Positions 23,801 through 35,300 of a stretch of 64,000 nucleotides of DNA are shown here, one piece after another. The DNA lies in contig CALSFV010000257.1 of assembly GCA_943737045.1 (NCBI GenBank), positions 248,001 to 312,000 of the forward strand, given 5' to 3'. Numbering within the stretch: the stretch's first letter is position 1; every line of letters starts with the position of its first letter. The notes under the pieces were generated by a model, which ran no database searches, was not told the DNA's origin, and saw nothing but the letters and a program-made list of their open reading frames with translations. The translations under genes were made by a program, and so were the position numbers. The DNA comes from Parapristionchus giblindavisi (taxonomy: Eukaryota > Nematoda > Chromadorea > Rhabditida > Diplogasteridae).

Positions 23801-24712
23801 TCATTTTAGCAGACTAACGAAGGGACATTGCGAATGAGTCTTACCAATATTTCGACGTTAATTGAGAATAAAGAAGTTATGTCTAAGCCCACGATGATCG
23901 CTGGAATGAGCTGGTTTAAATTTATAATATATCGATTAGTTGGCTTTTGAAATGTTCTCCATCTGAACTTTTGAGCCTGAAGGCACCTCAGAAAATATTT
24001 TTTGTTCCAGGAAAATTACAGTAGAGAAAAAGAAGAAGAAATTAATTGATTATCTATCTGTTTATCTCTGCCGCAATAACTTTGACGCTGGGTAAGTCAG
24101 TTAATATTTTTGTTTTCCTGTTCAATCGTTTTAATTATTTTACAGTGTCTGGCCATGTACTGTAACGTCCAAGATTCGGATCATCGCTCTCAATAAAAAA
24201 TCAAAGAACTTGGAGTGTGATCTTAATCACACTTTCACAGAAAGTTCAAAGAGTATTGGATATCCTGAATGTATTACTTGGAAGGTATATTTCATTTATA
24301 TTTAAATTAAAATAGAACTAGATCTTAATAAACGCGCTATCGATTTCTGATTAAATTATAAACATTTTTTAAACAACTGCCTCAGTAAAAAATCGATAGA
24401 GCAATTATAAATATACTCCGGTTTTGCAGGGTAATATTTCAGTAAGTACTTTTTATTTCCTTTTTAGATACTATTTCGGTTCATGAGTATATAGTGAAAA
24501 GTAAATGAAAAGTAGGTTACTTATCGCACGCTACTTACTGTAATATTACCTTGCAAAACCGGGGTATTTGGATATTAGTAAATTATAAGTAGCTATTATA
24601 CTCAACGAAGGGATTCTCTCAGGATCTTCTCGATTCATCGAAGGGATACGTTGAAGATGATACGATTGTTATCGAGATTGCTATAAGAGTATACCCGAAA
24701 CATTCCAATTAG
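17801..24712 (+). CDS. M6: class B coiled-coil MATH gene, possibly chimeric, disrupted
   Basis: A class A first exon (17801-17833, MSNARRTTKRK) precedes class B exons 18754-18813, 18858-18893, 18972-19022, 19086-19124, 19179-19232, 19275-19310, 19354-19404, 19470-19508, 19569-19619, 19719-19754, 20091-20222, then MATH exons 23813-23913, 24011-24091, 24146-24284, 24623-24712. The class B start exon is absent; both flanking exons are phase 0, so a fused A-B reading frame is possible. The usual 81-nt coil exon before the MATH domain is missing; its place (20223-23812) is taken by a 2.7-kb LTR element and other DNA. The donor after 20222 has changed (paralogs GTA|GTCAGT; here ACC|GTAATT is the best remaining choice). 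MATH residues are intact (TNEGTLRMSLTNIS; YLSVYLCRNN; PCTVTSKIRIIALNKKS; GYVEDDTIVIEIAIRVYP). It may be a pseudogene; skipping the lost exon would keep frame. Confidence 0.6.
17875..18032. mobile_element. hAT-like MITE, family 3
   Basis: 158 bp with imperfect inverted ends (CATATGTGGGCGGTATTGCC at left; the right end is its approximate complement GGCAATGTCTGCCATGTACG). Exact 8-bp duplication AATCAATC at 17867-17874 and 18033-18040. Inserted just after the MSNARRTTKRK exon. Confidence 0.75.
18379..18753. mobile_element. Truncated copy of the CAGTCCCGCACG foldback, at a rearrangement junction
   Basis: The first about 75 bp match the left end of the element at 17003 (CTCCCGCACGATCGCCCTCC, GGCGGGCCGCCGCG), but no right end follows. 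Upstream (18241-18378) is the class A intron that in M9 leads to an acidic exon; downstream begins class B exon DNA of M6. The break between gene classes therefore lies in or beside this element. 18450-18740 shows no recognisable exon. Confidence 0.6.
19809..20047. repeat. Foldback repeat in M6 intron
   Basis: Left arm GGTGTTAAAATC... AGTGAAAAGTAGTGTTA; right arm its complement (TAACACTACTTTTCACTTTT, ending ATTAACACCCC). The left arm contains a partial internal duplication (TCTTTGAAGA...TGGAAAAGTGAAAA). MITE-like; target duplication not clear. Confidence 0.65.
20223..20704. other. Non-coding insert between M6 coil and LTR element
   Basis: Occupies the position of the lost M6 coil exon. No similarity to the array exons is seen; short ORFs are random-looking. 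Confidence 0.4.
20705..20915. repeat. Cluster of GATCATGCATGG palindromic repeats
   Basis: About nine copies of CATGATCATGCATGG-like units in both orientations with 10-25 bp between them; ATCATGCATGATCA variants are self-complementary. The cluster continues after the LTR element (23592-23640), so the LTR element landed inside it. Confidence 0.7.
20916..21306 (-). repeat. 3' LTR of element 1 (391 bp)
   Basis: Matches 23174-23591 except for the missing 27-bp unit and one substitution. The internal ORF runs into it. Confidence 0.88.
21031..22929 (-). CDS. Single ORF of LTR element 1 (632 aa), possibly gag-derived
   Basis: Starts MSERNHITTTQRSQSNAYPT. The first roughly 150 residues have a charged, weakly helical segment (ELRPLRSEANQTISKLNQLL); the middle is rich in N, H, T, S, D and Q and looks unstructured. 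No CCHC zinc knuckle and no protease or polymerase motif. The C-terminal part contains two copies of an F/L-rich segment (FLFIFQPITNVKNPS / FLFIFQPISKVNNPS), and the last about 90 residues are encoded by the 3' LTR itself, so the end may be chance read-through. Gag-like origin is a guess from position after the primer site. It is the longest ORF in the window. Confidence 0.5.
   Translation of the reverse strand: MSERNHITTTQRSQSNAYPTRPPRRRDQLYPSIDIIMNSINDINQTNPLLEFLLIGVDTYDELRPLRSEANQTISKLNQLLDEFNSITSQSTSNSNKSTMEVPNISHSIWKEEVNTHVKWLIHELKDAIKLGEDSVVLNKLFSTTQRHIDRNDTITHGKCQPSITPLPPIDIQSFQENDRSQYRSFNTLSNTTHEDETNSNIPSVNYNSNHAHPMNDKPMDILPNGLQLQSCNHENIIDGSSLSINNTDQTINCNIVTISDHQTPDNHLSSHHQVEHHIALNSVDNVDFLTDNQSRQQGDTIIENPIMNTIQNTDQEYTSHIDPSHTINPVIDSKIQSNYTLAKASVIREVQSDIYKSITIKEDKAKCPREFKDHTLSRLRALEAHNHLCHSNMILNEMLNSHIALSYHQTPVFDFVEAGGSHSSFSVIRQTSNYLHPTYSINIDHDQIFLFIFQPITNVKNPSNINLPPMTRLPYLILFLIACTSILLLFPQYLYLFLFIFQPISKVNNPSDADQLVIRRHTICIYNNSLSPQFLLLRPECSDLSLPSFIISSLCKITIQIGIIQLPIIHIFLPLVYKTIPSSTTSPYRSDPESRQSRIHSLNLKWLNPTPQSQWLNPTPTCTIPNHLYYK
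23174..23591 (-). repeat. 5' LTR of element 1 (418 bp)
   Basis: Carries three copies of the 27-bp unit around GGGGTGTGGGGTTTAACCAC; the 3' LTR has two. Palindromic ends: CTCCCGACGGGAG at one side and AGCGACAAGTCGCT at the other. Confidence 0.88.
24416..24564. mobile_element. Small MITE in last M6 intron (TA flanks)
   Basis: Inverted ends CTCCGGTTTTGCAGGGTAAT and ATTACCTTGCAAAACCGGGG, flanked by TA. About 149 bp, non-coding. Confidence 0.7.
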
Positions 24713-25328
24713 AGCCATATTTCTTTTCTACTCGTACACTACAGTATCTGTGATTTTTGATCAATATTTTGATAGTAAATATTATTCTGAATTTTCCACT
24801 TCTACCGTTTTAGGATAATCAAAATTAATCTTTTAATTTGATTTCGTAGATTTTTTCTGATTGTTAATGCTTTTTTTGAGATTGTTGCACAATTGATCGA
24901 TTAGTAGTCGTCCATATAACTTTAGTTAAATTAGACTTACATTCAAGTTATTATCGTTATCCTTTGATACAATAATATCTTTAATTTGCATTTGTTCATG
25001 TTAAATTGACATCATTGTTATATTATGTGCCTTTTCTTTCCTTGTTGAGTAGATTGTTGATTAAAATATTGACTTAGTCGACTAGTTCATTATTGATTTC
25101 GTTCATCCTTTTTTTTAAATTCCGTATATTCACAGTTTTTATCAATAAAATGACTTGTTTGTCAATTCGTTTTGTTATTGTCAAGGTCGAACAGCCTGTG
25201 TGGAGTATCTGGAGTTTGTTTATTTTGCTTTTATGATTTTCCCAGAATGAATGCATTATATTTTTGTGCTATGTAATTTAATGTTTCAATATCTATTCAT
25301 AATTTGATTGACTTAAGATCTTCCATCC
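24713..25328. other. M6 to M7 spacer
   Basis: AT-rich, no MATH or coil exon, no inverted repeat found. It contains both the 3' flank of M6 and the presumed promoter of M7. Confidence 0.4.
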
Positions 25329-28300
25329 ATGAGCGGAACGGAGAATCCATCCTTCAATCATTCAAACAATGTATGTCATGAAGATACTTGATCTGACTAG
25401 GAATATTGATTTATTTACAGGATACCTCTGAATCTACCGTAGTTTATCAAGGTTTGAATTCGTTATCGATTGATGAATCCGATAATACGGTGCGTTTGCG
25501 TTATGATATAAACTTTTAAAAGTATTTATCTACTGTTTTCAGATTGGAATTCTCCGCCGGAAGTTGACTGCAACGAATGTTGGTGATTCTGATCAATCGA
25601 TAGATATCTTAAGATACTGTATCCTGCAGTAATATTTTCGTTATAGAACGCACTGAAGAGGAAGTTACGTATGGCTATCTCCAAGAAAGATAAGATGGTA
25701 TGCTATTGATTGGTATTATGACATGTCAATTCAATTCATTGTTTAGATCACTGACCTTCAACAGCAAATGGAATGTGTAAAAGATGTCAGTTGTTTTTTT
25801 TACCCACTCTTGGTCCCTCTGGATGACAGAAAATCAATATATTGTCATAATTAGTCATTATATAAATAATTATTCATATGTATCGTTTAGAATGATAAAA
25901 TGTCTATCAATGTAAGTGAAGAGAAACAGTTTTATCCGAGTGGAGATGAGGAGGTTTGTTTGTACGATCCTTAAAAGTCATTTAAAAAATTTAATTTAGT
26001 TAGATGAGCTCAGACGTGAATTGGATTCTAAAGAGGTATTTCATTATTGTCAATCGATTTGGGAATTATTGATTGTGTTCAGGAACAAGTAAAAGCTATG
26101 CTTCGAACGATTATTCGTGTAAGAAATAATATGGTAAGCTTTTAACAAATTTTTAGTTTAAATACGGTATTGTTTATAATTTATCTTTTTCAGATAAATA
26201 ATATCGAGCGACAAATTGATGATTCCGATGAGGTTTGTTTCACTTGTAAAATTTGAAATTATGCAATGATTTTTTTTACTGTTTGTTTAAAAAAAAGTTT
26301 GACAAAGCTTTTAATGGTGAAAATGTGTTGTCTTCATTGAGAACATAGTTACTTCTTTGCTCGTCAGATGAAGTCAAAATTACTAATTCAGATTAAAAAC
26401 TTCGCTACTATTTTCTTGTCAATGATTTGAAGTGTCGATACCTAGCGATATTTGAACGAATTCCTTTACGAAAGAATTTCAGGGTGGATATTATGACAGT
26501 GACATGGAAAATAAAGTAGACATGAAGTCTCAGGTATTTTTTTAAAAATTACAATCTCTTCGATATGAGTTAATATCATATTATATAATAGTCGAATATT
26601 GTAGATCGAAGAGCTGAAACTCGCTTTGGAGCAGTCAAAGGTTGGTAGTGGGCATCAGTGGTTGTCAGTGGATCATTATCCTTCACGAATGTAGGCATCC
26701 AATTTTTGAAGAGAAAAGGAGTACTAGTAAAGATTACAATCTGAATAGATAGAAGAAATTGTAAGTGAGTGAGAGTTTTCTAAACAAGTCAACATTTCCA
26801 GAATTTGCTAAAAACATTACCGTGGAGTACTACTGACAATCACTGATGCGCATCTAAATTTCTGTTGTTGCAATTATGATTTTGTTTTATAGGAGGAAGC
26901 AAACGAACTGCGTCTTACCGATAAATCTCTAAGAGTTGTCATTGCTAAGATGAAAAAGGATTTGGAAGATGGAAACGAGAGGAATGAAAAGCTAGCAAAT
27001 ACAATATTAAAGCTGGAATCGACTATAGTTAGTATTTTTTTTAAACTTAAAACGTTCTGTCCCTAAGACTCGAGCACCTCTTGTCACGAAATAAGACTAC
27101 GCGAAATAAGATTGAGACCAAATCTTTATGGGTATGGACTCCATACTATGGAGTGGCACTAGGGCAGTAAAAACCGTTGAAATTGGGTTCCTACCATGGA
27201 AAAAATTTTTTCCGACTTTTTGAAATTTGTTTCGTTCATAATTTGCTTCAATTTTTTTATCAACATATGTTTCCTTTTTTATCAAAAAAAATTCTTTAAA
27301 CTTTCTGTTTTCTAGTTTTGACCGAAAAATATTCCTCATTTCTAGAGTTCTAGAGACTTATTTTTCTACCTGTAAATTTGTTAACAAACTGCAAAGGTTT
27401 AATATAGTCTACCGTGAAGCCACCCAAAAAGAAAAATCAACCAATTTGAAATTTCAGAAGAACATGACTTCCTTCAAATTTGAGATAGAGCTTCACACTT
27501 TTCCCCACATTTTTATTTCGTAATTGTTTTCATTTTTGTCATAAAAGTCATTCTCGAATTTCACCTCCAAATTTATTTATAGGAGGGGGGCACTAGATCG
27601 CTTTAGATTTATTATGTTCTTTTTCTTAAAAAAAGTTTCTAACACAACCCATTTCTTACAATTCTTATTTCATTTCTTATTTCTTGTTAGTCTCTTCCTT
27701 TCTTTCTTTCTTTGTAATACTTTTTTCCCAATATTTTCATCCATTGCTTTTCATTCGTGCTGTTTCACTCGCTCTTTGCTTTTCTTTTTATAATTTGACC
27801 AAGTTTATTCGTGAATCATTGTCGAATCAACGATAACTCGAAATATAGCCGTTGTTTTAGTCAGATATTTTAAGCATTTTTATTAGTATATTTTTATATG
27901 CGTACAAGTAAATGTCTAGTTTAAAGGGAGAGTAAATTAGACAGTGAAACGGTTTGAATCATTACTCCCGCACGGAATTTAGATGAGTCTAGAAATTTTT
28001 TTGTAAAATATTTTCGACCTTTTCGAGGTGAAATTTGGGAATGACGGGGGAAATGTGAAGCTCTGTCTTAAATTTCAAAGAATTTATGCTCTTTTGAAAT
28101 TTCTAATCGTGGGATAGGCTCAACAGATTATTCCTAGATAAGTCATCTACTGTGTGGATTCTACTCTATCCAAAAATCTGTAGCTTGTAGCAGAAATGTA
28201 GGATATTTTTGGTTGATGCTGTATTCTTATGCAGAAGGAGTTCGAATCTGAAAAGGCTAAGAATAAACAATTGAATTCAAAATTGGAGGAATTGTCACAT

Positions 28301-29673
28301 AAGATTTCTGATATGGTCGGTATTATAATATTTTGATATTAGACGATATTTCCCAAATTTACAGAATAATGTAGACATTTTACGAATCAGTATTACCAAT
28401 ATTTCGACAATGAAAGAAACGTTTGATATTTACTCCAAGACCTTTCCGATTGATGAATTTAACTGGTAAGAATTGTTTGTTCATTCTAATGACAAGTTTA
28501 AAAAAAGTTTAGAGATGATATTATTACAGGAGAATTAATGCGTGTAGAAGTGCAAAAAGTGCTGATTATTTATCTGTTTATCTCTACTGTGATAGATTTA
28601 ATTCCGCGTGAGACATTTAACTTATTTTCTTAATATTGTCCGTATAAAATGTACTTGTGTAAAACCTTGCTGCTACCCGCTAAACACAGAAGTGCTCTCT
28701 GCTAACAATAAATACAGAAGATTTGATGGGTGACCCCAATCCCTGTATCTTTCCATCCCTCTTCTCCTTGCGCTCTCTCTGATCTCCGTACTATTTCGCT
28801 CGTTTCCAAACCCGTCTGAAGTTCGCCGTACTGATTTTATATTTTTTGCCTTTTCTTTGGAACATAGGCCGAAAAGTACGTTACAAACTACGAAGCCTGA
28901 CCGCATGTTCTGCAGAAAATTCCCGGAAAAAACCTGACCGCATTTTGAAAATGTGTAGCGAAGCTATTCGACCTATCCTTTAGAATGACTAAATCATAGA
29001 TAAACATGCATTCATACATAATAAATAGACAAGGCATTGTAGATACTCTCGTTCCAATTAACCAAGTGTATTTTATGCGGTAAATATTATGTTGATCATA
29101 TAATATTTTACTGTCATCTATTTTCGTGTTTATCTCTACTGCATTCGCAATGATTCCGAGACAGATATTTTAAGCAATTTTTAAATGTTTTTTTTATTTA
29201 TTTATTGAATTGACAGTGTATCAGCCGTTTGACAGTGTGCATTTCCAATCGATCATCCTCATCGGTTTCAGTAAGCGGTCGTGTACTGTAATGTCCAAGT
29301 TTCGTATCCTCGCTACCGATAGAAAATCGAAGAACGTGGAACGTTTTTTTAATCACACTTTCACTGAGACGTCAAACGGTTATGGAATTCCTTTTTTCAT
29401 TCTTTGGAAGGTATTCTCGCTGCTATTTTAAAAATAATCACACTTGAGAAATTTTTATACCATACAATTTGCACCCACGTACATTCCATCCAAACGTGGA
29501 AATACGTGAAGCATCTGTTCATATGTATAACTTTTTTATCATTTAAATATTTTAGAAATTAAATAATTAAGAATCTACTGGACGAATCAAAAGGATACGT
29601 CAAGGATGATACAATCATTCTCGAAATTGAACTCAAAGTGTACCCACCAAGCTTTGTGAATTTACAACAATAA
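25329..29673 (+). CDS. M7: class B coiled-coil MATH-domain gene, one damaged splice site
   Basis: Exons 25329-25370 (MSGTENPSFNHSNN), 25421-25489, 25543-25578, 25647-25697, 25747-25785, 25891-25953, 26000-26035, 26083-26133, 26194-26232, 26483-26533, 26605-26640, 26893-27027, 28235-28315, 28365-28465, 28531-about 28611, 29272-29410, 29572-29673; about 383 residues if intact. Coil modules LDELRRELDSKE and IEELKLALEQSK; MATH residues NNVDILRISITNIS, YLSVYLYCDRF, SCTVMSKFRILATDRKS, GYVKDDTIILEIELKVYP. The exon ending near 28611 should end in GT but reads GCGTG|AGACAT; the only nearby GT (28608) would shift the frame to a stop. A decayed second copy of its end lies at about 29148. The last acceptor (ATTAAG) is weak. 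Likely a recent pseudogene or alternatively spliced. Confidence 0.65.
27452..28110. repeat. Decayed foldback in M7 intron 12
   Basis: The left arm around AGAGCTTCACACTTTTCCCC and the right arm around GGGGGAAATGTGAAGCTCTG are inverted, with a further inverted match GTCATTCTCGAATTTCACCTC / GAGGTGAAATTTGGGAATGAC. The spacer is T-rich and non-coding. This intron is 1.2 kb against 100-300 bp in paralogs. Confidence 0.55.
28863..28977. mobile_element. hAT-like MITE, family 1, short copy
   Basis: Starts CATAGGCCGAAAAGTACGTT and ends ATTCGACCTATC; carries two CCTGACCGCAT units. Flanks CTTTGGAA (28855-28862) and CTTTAGAA (28978-28985) are an 8-bp duplication with one mismatch. Same family as 784-986 and 48816-49061. 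Confidence 0.75.
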
Positions 29674-29753
29674 TATCTTCATTTCACAGTTTCTTCATGA
29701 TAGATTAATGACTCACTTATATAATTGTTGTGTTTTGTTGTTATTAATCTCGC

Positions 29754-30241
29754 ATCTGACAAGGGAATCCTTTCAGCTCGCGGAAAGCAATCCAGATGAA
29801 AATTTGCAGAGACATTGTTGAAGGCGATAGAAAATGATTTGCGAAGTCGAAAAATGCAGCAGGGCAATACCCTAGCCGCAGCATCTATCCAAACTTGGTC
29901 AAACTTAGCGCGCATTCGCCGCATTCTGAAGCAATGAGAGAGACCTTATTGGTGGCGCAGTTCCTTCGTACAACAGCTTTGATGTTATCTTTTCGGAATA
30001 TTTTTGTCTGTAATGTACGAGATACTTTCCAATGCATTCACCAATCAAGTTGATACCATTCTTCAGAGATAGGGACAATAAATTCAAATTGTTGGCGGCG
30101 AATGCGCGCCAAGTCTGACCAAGTTTGCATGGATGCTGCGGCTAGGGACTTCACATATCATTTTCTATTGCTTTCAACAATGCCTGTGCAAATTTTCATC
30201 TGGATTGCTTTCCGCGAGCTGAAAGGATTCCCTTGTGAGAT
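29754..30241. mobile_element. Foldback MITE downstream of M7
   Basis: Arms of about 150-165 bp: left begins ATCTGACAAGGGAATCCTTT, right ends GGATTCCCTTGTGAGAT. The arms share GCTCGCGGAAAGCAATCCAG (or its complement) and the GCGCATTCGCCGC inner end. The central about 170 bp is unique. No ORF of note. Confidence 0.8.
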
Positions 30242-30762
30242 TTCATATCGTTGTTATCCTTTTAATTTAATTTACTCTCTTTTACTCCGGTTTAGATTAA
30301 TCTTTGTTATCGTATATGCAGGAATTGTGATTAATAAAAGAAATTGTTTATTACTGTGTGATGTCGGCTTAAAGGTCGATGATCCTCTCTTTAGTATATC
30401 TGAAAGTTTGTTTATTTCCCTTCATTGGTTAAATCTTGTCTTGCTCTTGCTGCTGAATTATTAGTAAATATTTGAACAATTCCGCAAGTTTCTATTATAT
30501 TATCGAATGAGGGCAACTTCCACGATTTTACTATTAGTGTACTATTGTGGCCTCTAATTGCTCCACGAGATGTTTTATTGTCCTCATTCTTTGCAGAATG
30601 GTATTAAAGTGGAAATCAATAAATAAAATATGCAATTTCAGTACTTTTCAATCAATATATTCTTTTACGAGTACGTTTTCCAACAATACAATCTATCCAG
30701 CTGTGTCATTCTTTCTTTATGTAAATTTTCTGGCTCGTTTATTTACTACTTTTCATTAAGTT
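30242..30762. other. Duplicated intergenic sequence, left flank of large foldback
   Basis: Resembles the M3 and M5 3' flanks (TAAATCTTGTCTTGCTCTTG, then TATTATCGAATGAGGGC), with the poly(A) context mutated to CAATATATTC. Its last about 150 bp match 37050-37200 on the far side of the foldback, so the element is flanked by copies of the same host segment. Confidence 0.5.
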
Positions 30763-31904
30763 TATATCACGGATCTCCTGTAAAAGTGTATGAAAATAAA
30801 AACCTTTTTGCACAGAAAAAAATAATTTTCCTCTTTTTTTATTGGTAGTTGTTAGACTGGCCTAACTGAGTGCGAAAACAACATTTTGAAATTTTGTTTT
30901 TCGTAATTTGCATTATTATGCAATTTTTTTACCGTCAACTTCAAATGAGTGTAACTCGCTTCGTTTTTGAGCAACCGTGTAAATTTTTTTTCATTCGGTT
31001 CCTAATGACCTCCTCTACAAATACCTCAACTAAGGATATGGTCGGAAATGTAGTTTTTCATGCGTTATTGTATGAAAACTGTTTTTTTGCATACAAAATG
31101 CGATGTTTCTCGAAATTTTTCTCTAAAGGATAAGAGTTTTATTGCAGATTCGGATTCCCCGTCCTCGAATTGGGGTATCCTGATATATCATTTAACCCAA
31201 CTCTGTCCGCCCAATAGGGATACTGTATATCATCGTCCTGGACTTAGTGCAATTTTCTCTCAAATCACATTTTTGGTTGTAAATCAGCTCAAACTTATGT
31301 TAATGTACTCATTAGCATATTTAAACCCTGTATCTCGACCAACCTGAAAAAATTGTCTTAGTGGTTCGAATTCTCAACAACAACAATTTTTGAGATATGA
31401 ATCGAAAACTGATTGTTTTAATGATTTTTTTTAATGACCTGTTGGAATTCATGAAATGATTCAGCGAGTGGGACAATTCCTACTCCCTTCTGCACTTCCT
31501 CAAGCATTCCCTTGTATAATATAATCCAAGCGCGAAATCGAACATGGACACCTTCTCCGGTCTGATCTTATGCCGACCATTCTCAATATGTCGAAGGATC
31601 CCTTTTCATCCCTTTTCTCTTTCAGAGTTCTCTCTTTTCAGAGAAGTGGAGAGGGAGAGCGATGGGGGAGAGAAGGGAAGGACAATTGCGATAAACCATC
31701 TCGGATGTTCCCTTCTCTCGCATATACTTAAAACAAAACGAAAAAGCTGGTGTTTTTAAGTTGCATCAAGTCAGAAAGGCGAAAACCCGTTAAAAATCAG
31801 TTTTCGATTCATATCTCAAAAAATGTTGTTGTTGAGAATTCGAACCACTAAGACAATTTTTTCAGGTTGGTCGAGATACAGGGTTTAAATATGCTAATAA
31901 GTAC

Positions 31905-32337
31905 AGTTGTAATCTGGGTAACTCAATTACCTACGGATTAGCATATTCATTGCATGTCTCCCTCGCCTATAAAAGGACCCCTCTTCTCATTCTCAGGGGG
32001 CCATTCGGCGAGTCCCGGTCGATAGGCAGGTCGGTCTCTCCAGAGCTCTCTCGCACCACAATGTGCAGCTCAGGGGACCGCACCTCCAAGTCCCGGTAGA
32101 CCCCTACTCTCATAGTAGGAGGATGATCCCCGCTAGTCAAGCCTCAGCCTTGACTAGACCCTACCGTACTCAGCATCTCCGATAACCTATGAGGAAGGTA
32201 TCCTACTCAAGGAAGACGCTCAAGAGATTGTTACCCCAACCCGCTCGTTTCCGTTATCTCTCAATAAATGGTTATGAGTGTACTGTGTATGAACCTAATA
32301 CAAGGGATGGCTAAGATAAACCACAGAGATTACAACT
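31905..32337 (+). repeat. 5' LTR of element 2
   Basis: TATAAAAG box at 31968-31975 and AATAAA at 32263-32268 give promoter and poly(A) signals in the order expected for a + oriented LTR. Confidence 0.88.
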
Positions 32338-35300
32338 GGCGACCAGTCTCACGCTAGCCTCCTTTTTATTGGTTCGAACAGTTTCGGAGTATCTCGCCCT
32401 CATGGCACTCCGACACACTGTAGTACAGTATCAGGGTCCGATGCTCGATTGAGCGGAGCAAGTTGGTTCTCAACTCGCAGAGACCACAACGCTCAGAAGA
32501 AGAGATGACCGCAGTACGGTAGAACTACCTCGTGGGACGGATACTTTTGATGATCTCGACTGCCTACGTGGTGGCATCAAAATGTATCCATCCATCGCAA
32601 TCCAAGAGTGTGGTGAGGTGACGGAAGCGCTCGTCAACTCTAACACTACAGAATGATAGGGATTATGCCAGTAAGGGACGTTACTAAACAGATCGAATCT
32701 CAGATCTGAGTTCAGTTCCTAAGATGGCAGAACCTACACACGGTTACTGTTAAATCACGATACAGTAAATCATTCTGATGGAATGCTGTGGAAACCACGA
32801 AACGGAATCCGTAGCCAAGTATAGTCACACAAAGACGGTACTCGGGGCGTGGATTCCAAACTAAACAGCAAAGGATTACTGTACTCTACAGTAGTTCCGC
32901 ACAACACCCTGCTCTAGAGACCATCGATCACAATGCAAGATCCACTGCACTTAAGCGTTGTTATCACTAACGGCAATACATTAGGATATCGAAATGTCTG
33001 ATCAACAATTCGATATTTCCAAATGATCGATGGTGGACAGCTCTAGAATCAAAGCAGGAAATGCCTATTGGAACTGACCCACGTCGGTTTCATGTTGCGC
33101 AATATCTCGCATAAGCATGATTGCACTCGGAAATCTGTCATTTTCGAAAATCATGCTATTGGTGTTAAAATGAATCCAGGCCTCGAGAGCCGGATTTTAA
33201 GGGCACCGTTCATGGATTGTGATCGTCCTGATATGCCCACACCAAGAATATTGCGATAGATGTTGCGCATTCAATGAACATGGATCTCGATTCCTAGTTC
33301 ACCGTAAACGGGAGCCCCCACAGGTGACCATTGGCTATTCGCCAACTGTAAAATCGCCTAAAGTAATAGTTTAAACCTCGGGTATCTCATACGAGGAAGC
33401 TGTTACGCTCACGTGCGATAGAACATTTCCACACTCTGATCACAAGTGGTTCGATCGTTGTCCGGTCTGGATTCACAGATCCCGTAGGACACCCTGTATG
33501 AGTCACGTGACTGATAAAGAACTAGGCTATGAAATCGGTTGGCACTCGCCTCTGCCGGCAAGCCATGAGGTAAAACCGAACTGTCCATAACCTCGAGCTC
33601 GGCAAGCTCAAAGGACATATAGCTAGTTCAATACCGGTACCTCAGCTTATCAGTACGTGAAGGCAACTCATCAGGAAGATCGAACAAGGAAATGTACTGA
33701 AAAAAAACACGGCCTCAAGCCAAAGCCAAAAACATGGCCAAAAGCAAGGCACTCGACCTGGCGGAAAGATCGGTTTCTAGGTCAGAAATCCGATAAACTC
33801 CATGGCAGATCTGAGAAAGCCTAATCTCAGATGGAGCCAGTGATGAGGCTGTGAACAGTCGAAAGCGACTTGTTCCAGAGGTCACCGTCTCTCTGACCAT
33901 CCAGGTCACGGTTGAATGACCACAGCCACCAGTTAATACCTCAAAGACCAGAGGATAGTATTGACTGGAGTTCAGAGACTATGGTGATACGTCTCTGACA
34001 TCACTGTGACAGTATTATGCTGTAAAATTTCTGACCTGAAACAAACTGTATCGAAGCGTAGTCACTCTGAACTGCGAGAATCTAGACTCGGAACCGTAGT
34101 GCTCTGTTTATTCCCTTCTCAATGGGAGGCCAGCACGATTTCCATTAATGCATTCGAGAATATGATCTCATACATGTTCTAGAACGCTGAGTCGACTCGG
34201 TGGAGTAGATGGGTAATCAGTCTCAAATTGACCCACGACTCCTCACACCGAGATGGTAGTATGAAAAAAAAACCATTTTCTCTCGTGTTTCTGCTACCAT
34301 GATTCTCAAAGGTTACACATAGACACGATGATTGTGCAGAAGGAAGCTAACGAGTTATCTCAGTGATAATATCAACAGTCTCAGACTCACCTTCTATGCA
34401 CATACCGAATCAGTGCTCTTGGTTGAATTCGAAATCGAATTAGACAATCGAGTGTTGAGTCGTCCGTCCTAGTGATACGCTGATACAGGAGGCTATGCCT
34501 CACGACACTGAAAGATGCAATGGATCTGCGGATATCGTTGCATAACGAGGAAGGCATGTGCAATGAATGCTCGGCATTGCCTGAGTTACGCTGAACTCAA
34601 ATCACCAACCTCGAATTGAATCTGTACCTACTCTTGGTCGATTCACAGACTCTGGCACGAGCAACCCCCGTACTCATAGACGCGTCTCAAATAAATGTCA
34701 CTAATAAATGAGAGTACGGAGGGATTCGCGAGATAACGAGTCGCGCTCGAATCTCAAGCAGCTTGAGGGTTATCAAAATAACCACAGCTGAGCCAGTCGG
34801 TGCTGCCAGAAGTCCAAGAGTGGCTGAGAAATCGGTACTCTGAAGCAGTCAACCGACCCACTACGCAGGGTGGGGAGGAGTGACGCTTCGAAACAGATCA
34901 GAGAGAATCACTGGTGTTCTTGACGATCGTAAGACTGGTATAGTCTGCTCTGGTAGACGTAGAAATCGCAGTTACAATTAAAAGAGTATCCTCAGAATAA
35001 CTGTGCGATTCCGTCAGCAGATTATCCAGCACATACGAACAAATTCTCATGCTCAATGTTTTGAAGCACCTACTTGTCGGAGAGGCAGTACTCAATTTTC
35101 CCTTACTCAAGGGATGCCTCCACAGGGTGCACTATCAATGCCACTGACTATGAAAATGAGGTAGATACTCAGTTCCCTCACTAGAATCTGGATAGCAGAG
35201 GATCCATGACGTATCTCAGTCATGACCAACCAATTCTCAGAAAGCACGGTTACTGTATCAAAACAGTGCCGGGTGGTTCGCCACACTTCAGCTCATGAAG

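Noticed and set aside
30765..31414. ORFs of 72-95 aa in the foldback arms
   Set aside because: The same reading frames appear inverted at 36499-36759; they are in repeat arms and show no family motif.
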